A stretch of DNA of 20,037 bases from DUAG01 sp046756865 (GTDB lineage: Bacteria > Nitrospirota > Nitrospiria > SBBL01 > JAADHI01), in assembly GCA_046756865.1 (NCBI GenBank), contig JBHHXE010000023.1, forward strand, positions 1 to 20,037. Direction: 5' to 3'. The notes beneath the pieces were generated by a model. That model searched no databases and was not told where the DNA came from. It was given only the letters and a program-made list of their open reading frames with translations. The first letter of the stretch is position 1. Every line of letters starts with the position of its first letter. This document shows positions 7,282 to 14,327 of the stretch, piece by piece. Both the position numbers and the translations under genes were made by a program.

Positions 7282-9303
7282 ATGGTCATTGAAATTGGGC
7301 ACTATGCAGTGGTGACGGCATTGCTCCTGTCTGTCTTTGGAATTGCCGCGCCGGTTATTGGATTGAGGAAGAAGAGCCTGGCCTGGGTCGAAGTCGGTCA
7401 ACGGGCGGTCATCCTCAATTTTATTCTGATCTCCATCGGCATGGCGGCGCTGGTCTATTCTTACCTGACTCAGGACTACTCCGTTAAATATGTCTATGCC
7501 ACCTCCAACAGCAATCTCCCGATTTTCTACAAGATTGCCGGCCTCTGGGGGGGGCACGAAGGCTCACTGCTTCTCTGGGCATGGATACTTTCCCTTTTTT
7601 GCATGGTTGCGGCAACCCTCCATTGGAAAACCCAGCCGGTCGTGATGCCCTATCTTATCCTGATGGAATCGCTGGTGCTCTGCGGGTTTCTGCTTCTGAT
7701 CCTTTTCCTTTCGAACCCATTTGAGCGAATTTTTCCTGCGCCGCTTGACGGCAAAGATTTAAACCCTCTCCTGCAGGATCCCGCGATGGTCGTTCATCCT
7801 CCCTTGCTGTATCTCGGATATGTGGGGCTCTCCATCCCTTTTTCCTTTGCGATGGCGGCGCTTTTCTCCGGGCGGCTGGGGGAAGAGTGGATCAAGGTCA
7901 CCCAGCGATGGAGCATTTTTGCCTGGCTCTGTCTATCCGCGGGGATTTTGATGGGCGGGTATTGGGCATACTACGAACTCGGATGGGGAGGCTACTGGGG
8001 TTGGGACCCGGTCGAGAATGCGGCCTTTATGCCCTGGCTGGTGGCCACTGCTTTTCTCCATTCAGTGATGGTTCAAGAGACCAGAAAGATGTTTAAGGTG
8101 TGGAATCTCTTCCTCATCATTCTTGCCTTTTCCCTTTCTCTTATCGGGACCTTCCTGGTTCGAAGCGGCATTCTCTCATCGGTTCATTCCTTTGCCGCTG
8201 ATCCGGGAAGAGGGGTCTTTATCCTTGGATTTGTCTCATTTATGCTTCTGCTTTCCTTTGGCACTCTCATCCTGCGGTCATCCAAACTGAAAAGTTCCGT
8301 CGCACTGGAATCGATTGTTTCCCGTGAGGCAATCTTCCTTTTTAATAATCTCTTTTTCCTTGTGGCGCTGGTGACGGTTTTTATCGGAACCCTTTACCCT
8401 CTCTTGATGGAGGTCTTGCAATTCAACAAGGTTTCAGTCGGTCCCCCCTACTACAATGCTGTTTTCATGCCGGTGGCCCTGGGGCTGATTTTTCTGATGG
8501 GCATTGGTCCGTATATCCCCTGGCGAAAAACGACAGCCAGAAATATTAAGGAGCTTTTCGGTGTTCCTGTCTTGAGCGCGATCGGAGCGGGGGCTCTCTT
8601 GTTTATTTTCGGTGTACGGGAGGGATATACCCTTGCCAGTATGACGGTTGTTGCTTTTGTTGCGGCTGCGATATTTATTGATTTTGGCAAGATTGCCTTG
8701 TTCTGGGGGAAGCGGGACCGCGTCAATCCCTTTTTGGGGTTCTTCTCGGCATATAGAAGAAACCCAAGGCGGATCGCGGGTCTGATCACACATGTCGGCG
8801 TTCTGGTCATGGTAGTGGGGATTACCTTCTCGTCGATTTACCAGACAGAAAAGGTTCTGATTATGAAGCCGGGCGATGAAGTGAGCCTCAAATCTTTTCA
8901 GGTTCGTATGGCAAAGCTTTTCGAGGCAGAGGGCGTGAATTGGGCAGGAAAGGAAGCCCTTTTTGATATTTACCAGGACGGTAGGATCGTCACACAGATG
9001 CACCCACAGAAGCGGTTTTATACGGTTTCCCAGACACCGACAACGGAGACAGCTATTTATCAGACTAAGATGGGACATCTCTTTGTGACGATACCTGAAG
9101 TTTCTCCCGACGGTACATGGGCGCGTGTCCGTGTTCTGCACAACCCATTGGTCCTCTGGGTGTGGTACGGCGGTGGGATTATGGGAGTTGGAGGGTTCTT
9201 AAATATCTTTCGGCGGGAAAGGAAGGGGGCCCTTGCCTCAGTTTCATCCGGTGTTAGAGCCAAGATCTCTCCTGCCGGAAATCCGGGAGAGATGATATCG
9301 TGA
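7282..9303 (+). CDS. ccmF: CcmF, heme lyase subunit
   Basis: This 673-residue protein has many membrane helices and belongs to the CcmF/CycK family. It transfers heme from CcmE to the CXXCH cysteines of apocytochrome c together with CcmH/CcmI. Signature regions in order are GHEGSLLLW at 91-99, NPLLQDPAMVVHPPLLYLGY at 161-180, and the tryptophan-rich WGGYWGWDPVENAAFMPW at 235-252 with His260 following. The C-terminal quarter contains a large periplasmic region before a last helix (about 617-635). Length is normal. AAGGA is well placed before the ATG. A 76-base gap separates it from ccmE. Confidence 0.96.
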   Translation: MVIEIGHYAVVTALLLSVFGIAAPVIGLRKKSLAWVEVGQRAVILNFILISIGMAALVYSYLTQDYSVKYVYATSNSNLPIFYKIAGLWGGHEGSLLLWAWILSLFCMVAATLHWKTQPVVMPYLILMESLVLCGFLLLILFLSNPFERIFPAPLDGKDLNPLLQDPAMVVHPPLLYLGYVGLSIPFSFAMAALFSGRLGEEWIKVTQRWSIFAWLCLSAGILMGGYWAYYELGWGGYWGWDPVENAAFMPWLVATAFLHSVMVQETRKMFKVWNLFLIILAFSLSLIGTFLVRSGILSSVHSFAADPGRGVFILGFVSFMLLLSFGTLILRSSKLKSSVALESIVSREAIFLFNNLFFLVALVTVFIGTLYPLLMEVLQFNKVSVGPPYYNAVFMPVALGLIFLMGIGPYIPWRKTTARNIKELFGVPVLSAIGAGALLFIFGVREGYTLASMTVVAFVAAAIFIDFGKIALFWGKRDRVNPFLGFFSAYRRNPRRIAGLITHVGVLVMVVGITFSSIYQTEKVLIMKPGDEVSLKSFQVRMAKLFEAEGVNWAGKEALFDIYQDGRIVTQMHPQKRFYTVSQTPTTETAIYQTKMGHLFVTIPEVSPDGTWARVRVLHNPLVLWVWYGGGIMGVGGFLNIFRRERKGALASVSSGVRAKISPAGNPGEMIS

Positions 9304-9326
9304 CGCAGCGGCCAGCGGGATAAGTG

Positions 9327-9887
9327 ATGGGTGGGGTTAAGGGTTGGCATATCCTCCTGCTTGCGGGGACTCTGGGCCTACTGGCCATCTTCTACCAGGG
9401 GCTTTGGGGAAATCCCTCGTTCATCCCCTCGGTGATTGTCGAAACGGTGGCCCCTGAGGTAAGTGGTCCCGACCTCTACAAGGGGACAGCAGTTTCGCTC
9501 AGTGATCATAAGGGGAAGGTGATCCTCCTTAATTTCTGGGCATCGTGGTGTCAGGAATGCAAGCTGGAACATAAATCCCTCCTTGCAATAAAGAAACACT
9601 ATGAGGATGATCCGAATTTTGCCATGTTTGGTGTAAATTACCAGGACAAGGAAGGTCCGGCCAAAGATTACCTCGAAATCCACGGAAACAATTTCGATCA
9701 TATCCGGGACCTTGACGGGAAGATATCAATCGATTTTGGCGTCTACGGTGTGCCGGAAACCTTTGTTATTGATCAGGAAGGGATCATTCGCCACAAGCAG
9801 ATCGGGCCGATTATCGGAGATGTTTATTCAGATATGATCAAAAAAGTCATCGACCCCCTGCTGAATGGGACTGTGTCATCATCATGA
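9327..9887 (+). CDS. ccmG: CcmG/DsbE-type thioredoxin
   Basis: This 186-residue membrane-anchored periplasmic thioredoxin has an N-terminal helix (about 8-24), the active site WCQEC with Cys75 and Cys78, and the cis-proline loop GVPETF (Pro143). It keeps CcmH or apocytochrome cysteines reduced, fed with electrons by CcdA. ATG 9327 is preferred over GTG 9324 because GGGA then sits at a workable distance. It lies 23 bases after ccmF and its stop overlaps the ATG of ccmH by four bases. The ends of the helix and position between ccmF and ccmH support CcmG rather than a general TlpA. Confidence 0.9.
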   Translation: MGGVKGWHILLLAGTLGLLAIFYQGLWGNPSFIPSVIVETVAPEVSGPDLYKGTAVSLSDHKGKVILLNFWASWCQECKLEHKSLLAIKKHYEDDPNFAMFGVNYQDKEGPAKDYLEIHGNNFDHIRDLDGKISIDFGVYGVPETFVIDQEGIIRHKQIGPIIGDVYSDMIKKVIDPLLNGTVSSS

Positions 9888-10357
9888 GAAAAGTCTTTCT
9901 GATCACCATGTTTTTCTTCATGGTTTTTCCCGGTCTCCCGGCCGCGGAACAAGTTGATGAAGACCTGATGCAGGCCCGGATCAAAGAGGTTTCAAAAACT
10001 CTGCGTTGCGCGGTTTGTCAGTCGGAATCGGTCTGGGAATCGAATTCCACACTAGCCATCCAGATGCGGGATATCATTAGGGAAAGACTGATCGCCGGAG
10101 AGTCCCCGGAAGAGATCCGCGCTTATTTTGTCAGCCGCTATGGTGACTTTATCCTCCTGAAGCCCAGGATACGCGGACTGAATTGGCTTCTCTGGTTCTC
10201 TCCCTTTCTCCTTTTGTCTCTGGGAGCTTTTTTCCTGTACCGAACCCTGCGTGGATGGGTGGGAAAACCTGTTTCGGCGGCGCCTGAGACAATTTCTGCA
10301 ATTGATGATGCCCACCGGAGACGGATCGAAGAAGAATTACGTTCTTTTAACAAGTAG
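9884..10357 (+). CDS. ccmH: CcmH, thioredoxin-like heme lyase component
   Basis: The 157-residue protein has a signal peptide or N-terminal anchor (about 4-21), the CcmH motif LRCAVCQSESV with Cys42 and Cys45, a RYGDFILLKP block at 85-94, and a C-terminal membrane helix (about 101-120) with a short cytoplasmic tail. CcmH reduces or docks apocytochrome cysteines for CcmF. The ATG overlaps the stop of ccmG (ATGA), so translation is coupled. Length and motif order are those of the single-domain CcmH (CcmL type). Confidence 0.94.
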   Translation: MRKVFLITMFFFMVFPGLPAAEQVDEDLMQARIKEVSKTLRCAVCQSESVWESNSTLAIQMRDIIRERLIAGESPEEIRAYFVSRYGDFILLKPRIRGLNWLLWFSPFLLLSLGAFFLYRTLRGWVGKPVSAAPETISAIDDAHRRRIEEELRSFNK

Positions 10358-10366
10358 GGTCTGTGC

Positions 10367-11296
10367 ATGGTTTTCTCTGTTATAATTGCACTAATGTTTC
10401 TGGGCGTCTTTGCGATACTGGCTTTTCCGCTTTTTCGAAACCCGGGAATAGCGCTTGTTGTAGGCGACGAGGCGGTTATTGACGAAGAGCGGGTTAACAC
10501 CGATATCGAACGGCAGACCCTTCTCAGCACCCTTTCCGTGCTTGAAGTTGATCATTCGCAAGGGAAGGTTTCCCTGGTCGATTACGAAAGCTTGAAGCTG
10601 GGTTACGAGCACCGTCTGGCTGCTGTCCTTGACCGGCTTGATGCGATGTCCTCAAAGGCACAAGTTGCTCCAAAGAGGAAGGGCGGGACTTCCCGGACTC
10701 CAAGGCAGATTCCCTGGATCGTTATCGGGATAATGGCATTCCTTGTTGCAGGGGGTTCGTCCGGCATATATGAGCTCGTCCATTATAAATTTGATCGGGA
10801 CGCGACATCGGGTGGAGGCGCTCCGGCCCAGGCGATGCCCCCGATCGATCCAGTGAAGATGGTTGCGCGTCTGGAGAAACGCCTCAAAGAGAATCCGGAT
10901 GATCTTGAGGGTCAGGTGATGATCGGCCGATCCTATGTAGCTCTGGAACGCTGGGAGGATGCAAAAAAAGCCTGGAGGAAGGTACTCGAACTTGATCCGA
11001 GGCATTATACGGCGCATTACCAGATGGGCGAACTCCTGCTTCGGACCTCAGCGCTCTCTGATGTTGCCCAAGCGGAAGAGGCCTTGGGCCACATTGATAA
11101 GGCTTTAATTGTCACCCCTCAGGATGCGGGGATTCTCTGGTTGCGGGGCTGGTCACTGGTTGCGCTGGGACGTACGTCAGAAGCGGACGAGGCTTGGACA
11201 GAGGCTTTTCAGTATATCCCGCAAGGAACGGAGGAATCAGAGACGGTCAAACAGGCCTTGCGGAATCTCCGGGAGGGAAAGTTTCCCTCACCTTAA
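10367..11296 (+). CDS. CcmI-like TPR protein of cytochrome c biogenesis
   Basis: The 309-residue protein has a CcmI-like N-terminal module: one helix (about 3-22), then a cytoplasmic segment TLLSTLSVLEVDHSQGKVSL with LVDYESLK and a coiled helix up to about residue 90, then a second helix (about 117-135). The periplasmic part (about 165-305) contains TPR-like repeats (for example RWEDAKKAWRKVLELDPRHY). In known systems this part binds the C-terminal helix of apocytochrome c and hands it to CcmF/CcmH. AGGG stands before the ATG. Only nine bases separate it from ccmH. The gene name ccmI would be reasonable but similarity is by architecture. Confidence 0.85.
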   Translation: MVFSVIIALMFLGVFAILAFPLFRNPGIALVVGDEAVIDEERVNTDIERQTLLSTLSVLEVDHSQGKVSLVDYESLKLGYEHRLAAVLDRLDAMSSKAQVAPKRKGGTSRTPRQIPWIVIGIMAFLVAGGSSGIYELVHYKFDRDATSGGGAPAQAMPPIDPVKMVARLEKRLKENPDDLEGQVMIGRSYVALERWEDAKKAWRKVLELDPRHYTAHYQMGELLLRTSALSDVAQAEEALGHIDKALIVTPQDAGILWLRGWSLVALGRTSEADEAWTEAFQYIPQGTEESETVKQALRNLREGKFPSP

Positions 11297-11309
11297 ATGA
11301 GGTTCGGGC

Positions 11310-12008
11310 ATGATTGCGCTACCTTCCAGAAAAATATGGGTGAGCCCTAGGTTCAGGACTGGGGTGGATCGGCGTTTTGTGAGCGGATTCAAGCCAGGGG
11401 GATTCTTCCCCCGGCTTTCCTTTTATATACTGATTCTTTCGGCGCTCTTGTTTCAGGCTGCCTGCACCGAACAAAAAATAGAGCCTGCTAAGAAGGCGAA
11501 TCCTCTGAAAACGGGCATACAGGTTGGCAACCTGGCCCCGGATTTTAATGTCAGGAATCTGAAAGGGGGAAAGGCATCTCTTTCGGACTATCGGGGAAAG
11601 ATCGTTCTGATTAACTTCTGGGCGACATGGTGCGGTCCCTGCAAAGCAGAAATGCCATCGATGGAGGCCCTCTATCGAAGCCATAGGCGGGATGATTTTG
11701 AAATCCTGGCCGTTTCGATTGATCTTGGAGATGAGGCCCCTGTACGCTCGTTCATCGAAGATTTTGGGTTTACATTTCCTGTTCTTCTTGATAGTCAATT
11801 TGATGTCAATGATCTTTTCCAGGTTCGCGTTGTACCGACCAGTATCGTCGTAGACCGCAAAGGTGTGGTGGCAGAGCGTTTATTGGGGGCAAAAGATTGG
11901 AATGATCCAGACGCGCAGGCCTTTGTGAAAGAGTTGATCAACCGGCCTCATAAGCAGATGGGGCGCTCGGGGGCGGGCGAGGGCGCCAACACTAAAACGA
12001 AAGGTTAA
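11310..12008 (+). CDS. TlpA/ResA-family thioredoxin, membrane-anchored or lipoprotein
   Basis: This 232-residue thiol-disulfide oxidoreductase has a basic N-terminus of about 35 residues, a hydrophobic segment at about 37-50 ending in QAAC (Cys52), then a thioredoxin fold with active site WCGPC (Cys108 and Cys111) and cis-Pro176 in VVPTS. The Cys52 site looks like a lipobox but has Gln at -3, so lipid attachment is uncertain; otherwise it is an anchored protein. GAGG lies seven bases before the ATG. It probably reduces periplasmic disulfides, fed by the ccdA product encoded seven bases downstream. It is the second thioredoxin of this operon besides CcmG. The last 20 residues are Gly- and Lys-rich. 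Confidence 0.88.
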   Translation: MIALPSRKIWVSPRFRTGVDRRFVSGFKPGGFFPRLSFYILILSALLFQAACTEQKIEPAKKANPLKTGIQVGNLAPDFNVRNLKGGKASLSDYRGKIVLINFWATWCGPCKAEMPSMEALYRSHRRDDFEILAVSIDLGDEAPVRSFIEDFGFTFPVLLDSQFDVNDLFQVRVVPTSIVVDRKGVVAERLLGAKDWNDPDAQAFVKELINRPHKQMGRSGAGEGANTKTKG

Positions 12009-12015
12009 ACATTTT

Positions 12016-12759
12016 ATGCAGCCATCGGGCAACATGTCTTTTTTTATCGCTTTTTCGGCGGGTTTTCTCTCCTTCGTTTCCCCTTGTGTTTTACCGATCG
12101 TGCCGTCTTACGTTTCTTTCATTACCGGCCTGTCACTCGATCAACTGACCTCGGAGGAAGGGAGATCGCAGGCCCGTGAACTGGCATTAAAAAATTCCTT
12201 GATGTTTTTCTTTGGGTTTTCAACAATATTCATTCTCTTCGGCGCATCCGCAACCTTTCTGGGGCGGATATTCCTGTCGAATCAGATGCTCATCCGCCGT
12301 ATTGGCGGTGCTCTCATCATCTTTTTCGGGTTGTATATTATGGGCCTGATCAAGCCCTTGCTGATGGGAAGGGATGCACGTTTTCATTTCAAGAACAAGC
12401 CCGCCGGTTATTTTGGTTCTTACCTGGTCGGCATTGCTTTTGGCGCAGGCTGGACGCCCTGTGTCGGTCCCATTCTTGGGTCGATTCTTCTGTATGCAAG
12501 TACCACCGGTTCTGTCTTTACAGGGATTCAGCTTCTTGCCGTCTACTCGGTCGGACTAGGCCTTCCCTTGATTCTCTCTGCCATGGGTGTACAATCCTTT
12601 CTTTTCTATTTCAAAAAGACCGCCCGATACATGAGTCTGGTTTCCGGGGCAAGCGGGGTTTTCCTGGTCGTTGTGGGGGTTTTGATCTTTACGAATTCTC
12701 TTACTCTTTTAACGACGTTTTTCACTGATATCGGCTTCGGATGGACAATCGGACAGTAA
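12016..12759 (+). CDS. ccdA: CcdA, thiol-redox membrane transporter
   Basis: The 247-residue protein has about six membrane helices and belongs to the CcdA/DsbD-beta family, which passes electrons from cytoplasmic thioredoxin to periplasmic thioredoxins. The two redox cysteines sit in the typical settings VSPCVLPIVPSY (Cys24) and GAGWTPCVGPILG (Cys149). Length is usual. A start at the ATG at 12034 (MSFFIAF) is also possible and would remove six residues; neither has a strong ribosome site. Its position directly after the TlpA-like gene makes that protein and CcmG its likely partners. Confidence 0.94.
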   Translation: MQPSGNMSFFIAFSAGFLSFVSPCVLPIVPSYVSFITGLSLDQLTSEEGRSQARELALKNSLMFFFGFSTIFILFGASATFLGRIFLSNQMLIRRIGGALIIFFGLYIMGLIKPLLMGRDARFHFKNKPAGYFGSYLVGIAFGAGWTPCVGPILGSILLYASTTGSVFTGIQLLAVYSVGLGLPLILSAMGVQSFLFYFKKTARYMSLVSGASGVFLVVVGVLIFTNSLTLLTTFFTDIGFGWTIGQ

Positions 12760-12797
12760 TCTTCGTCCTTATTTCCTCTTTTTATGAGGGCCCGTGA

Positions 12798-13853
12798 ATG
12801 CGGTTACCGCTAGCGACTCTTCTGGCCTTTGTCTTCTTTTCTCTTTCGACGTCATTTGCTGAAGAATTGTCCCACCCTTATACCTTTAAAGCGCTCGCTG
12901 AGATTGGCAGGCGGTCGATTGTCAGCCTCCGGTCCTCAGAAGTCGCGGAAGAGGGCGGGGGGCCTCTGAAAGATTTCTTCCGGTTGGGGGACTACCTCAA
13001 AGCGGAGCTGAAAATGGGAAGTCTGGGAACAGGTTTTGTCATCGATCCTTCCGGTCTGGTTCTTACCAATTACAATATGATCGCACCTCAGCCCTGGAAT
13101 CGGGTCATGGGAGGAATGTCGGTTCGTCTTTCGGATGGGAGGGAGCTTCCGGTACGCGTCCTCGGGACGGATGAAAAACTTAATGTGGCCCTTCTACGGA
13201 TCGAAGGGGAGGCGGATTTTCCCTTCGCAGTCCTGGGCGATTCGGAGCGGATTGAAATCGGAGAATGGGTCATGGCGGTCGGAAACCCCTTCGGCGTCGA
13301 AAGCACGGTTACGGTCGGTGTCATCAGCGGAACCGGCAGGGTGCTCGGTTCCGGTCCCTATGACCATTTTATTCAGACGGATGCCGGCATTCATGCCGGA
13401 AATGCCGGCGGCCCTTTGCTAAACCTTCGGGGAAAGGTTGTCGGGATGAATGCAGCAGTGCGCTCCTCCGCACAAGGCATCGGTTTTGCGACCCCGATTA
13501 ACATGCTGAAGAAGATTCTTAGATCATTGGAAAAAGAAGGGAAAGTGACACGGGGGTGGCTGGGAGTGATGATACAGTCGCTAACCCGTGATCTGGCCAA
13601 GGCCTTCCAATTGGAGGATGAGCGTGGGGCATTGGTTTCCCAGGTGATGAAAAAAAGTCCGGCTGAGCAGGCCGGGGTGCTCCGGGGAGATGTCATCCTG
13701 GCCTTTGACGGAAAAGAAGTCGGGAAAATGCATGATCTCCCTTCCCTGGTTGCGGAAACCCCGGTCGGAAAAACGGTCTCGCTTGTCCTGGTTCGCAAGG
13801 GAACTCCCCTTGAACTACAGGTTATCATCAGGAGATTGGAAGAAAAGCATTAG
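12798..13853 (+). CDS. HtrA/DegP-like protein with all three catalytic residues replaced (pseudoprotease)
   Basis: The 351-residue protein has a signal peptide (cleavage near Ala21), an S1C protease-like domain (about 30-245) and one PDZ domain (about 252-348), the DegS-like layout. The fold motifs are well kept (VRLSDGRELPVRVLG, AVGNPFGVESTVTVGVIS, FIQTDAGI). The catalytic positions are not: TNNHV is TNYNM (His to Asn93), the Asp of the D-x-x-x-D-(I/V)-A-L motif is DEKLNVAL (Asp to Asn129), and GNSGG is GNAGG (Ser to Ala203). It therefore should not cleave peptide bonds, but may still bind exposed C-termini through its PDZ and act as a chaperone or scaffold. GAGGG stands seven bases before the ATG. 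It is the last gene of the ccm/ccdA operon, 38 bases after ccdA. Confidence 0.88.
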   Translation: MRLPLATLLAFVFFSLSTSFAEELSHPYTFKALAEIGRRSIVSLRSSEVAEEGGGPLKDFFRLGDYLKAELKMGSLGTGFVIDPSGLVLTNYNMIAPQPWNRVMGGMSVRLSDGRELPVRVLGTDEKLNVALLRIEGEADFPFAVLGDSERIEIGEWVMAVGNPFGVESTVTVGVISGTGRVLGSGPYDHFIQTDAGIHAGNAGGPLLNLRGKVVGMNAAVRSSAQGIGFATPINMLKKILRSLEKEGKVTRGWLGVMIQSLTRDLAKAFQLEDERGALVSQVMKKSPAEQAGVLRGDVILAFDGKEVGKMHDLPSLVAETPVGKTVSLVLVRKGTPLELQVIIRRLEEKH

Positions 13854-13877
13854 GCGTGTGACGGGGATTACACCTAT

Positions 13878-14054
13878 TCAGGAGATTTTCTGAAGTAGCC
13901 AGCCGGCCATGAAGATCCCCATTCCGACGGTGGTGAAGGTGTAGAGAAAGCCCATCCCTTTGCCGAGCGCAGCTGATACGACGAGAGAGTGTAATACCAA
14001 TATAATTCCGGTGATCTGGACGGTCTTTGCAATGTAATAGAAGGTTTTTCCCAT
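13878..14054 (-). CDS. Small two-helix inner membrane protein of unknown function
   Basis: A 58-residue frame begins MGKTFYYIAK and ends AGWLLQKIS. It has two hydrophobic helices (about 11-30 and 34-53) joined by a short Gly-Lys-Gly turn, so both ends should lie on the same side, probably the cytoplasm. AGGGA lies five bases before the ATG, and an extended -10 promoter lies at 14102-14131, which together make it more than a chance frame. It points toward the end of the HtrA-like gene, with 24 bases between the two stops. Function is unknown; similar tiny membrane proteins are usually listed as hypothetical. Confidence 0.7.
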   Translation of the reverse strand: MGKTFYYIAKTVQITGIILVLHSLVVSAALGKGMGFLYTFTTVGMGIFMAGWLLQKIS

Positions 14055-14327
14055 GATTTTCCCTGTTCAGTCGGCCTGCCGCGGCACTTCCCACCTGCGC
14101 GAATCTAGCATAGGGGAAGGCTAAAAATCAATTGAGACCGGTAGCAAAGGGTGAAGATAAATTGTGAACAGTTCAGGATCTATCTCTCTCACCTCATCTT
14201 CCGGTGTCACGGCAATTAACGGTGAGGGACCCCTCGACCGATAAGACAGTATAACGGACCTGACGCCTTCCGCAATCACGTCATAAGGGTGGGCGTCCGG
14301 AATGTGGAATAGAAGGAGAATCTGAGT
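14055..14327. other. Divergent regulatory region between the small membrane gene and pilB
   Basis: This 273-base gap separates two divergent genes. It contains the minus-strand promoter at 14102-14131. Near pilB there is a short inverted repeat, GACGCC at 14262-14267 with GGCGTC at 14292-14297, ending 17 bases before the pilB ribosome site AGGAG (14314-14318). I could not find a convincing sigma70 or sigma54 promoter for pilB here and no c-di-GMP riboswitch pattern. Confidence 0.5.
14102..14131 (-). promoter_or_regulatory. Extended -10 promoter for the small membrane gene
   Basis: On the minus strand TTGATT (14131-14126) is followed by 18 bases and TAGATT (14107-14102), with the extended -10 TG at the end of the spacer (TGC-TAGATT). 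The predicted start is near 14095, about 40 bases before the ATG at 14054. Confidence 0.45.

Noticed and set aside
14262..14297. Inverted repeat before pilB considered as a riboswitch or terminator
   Set aside because: Only six pairs with a 24-base loop and no U-tract; it does not match known c-di-GMP riboswitch motifs.
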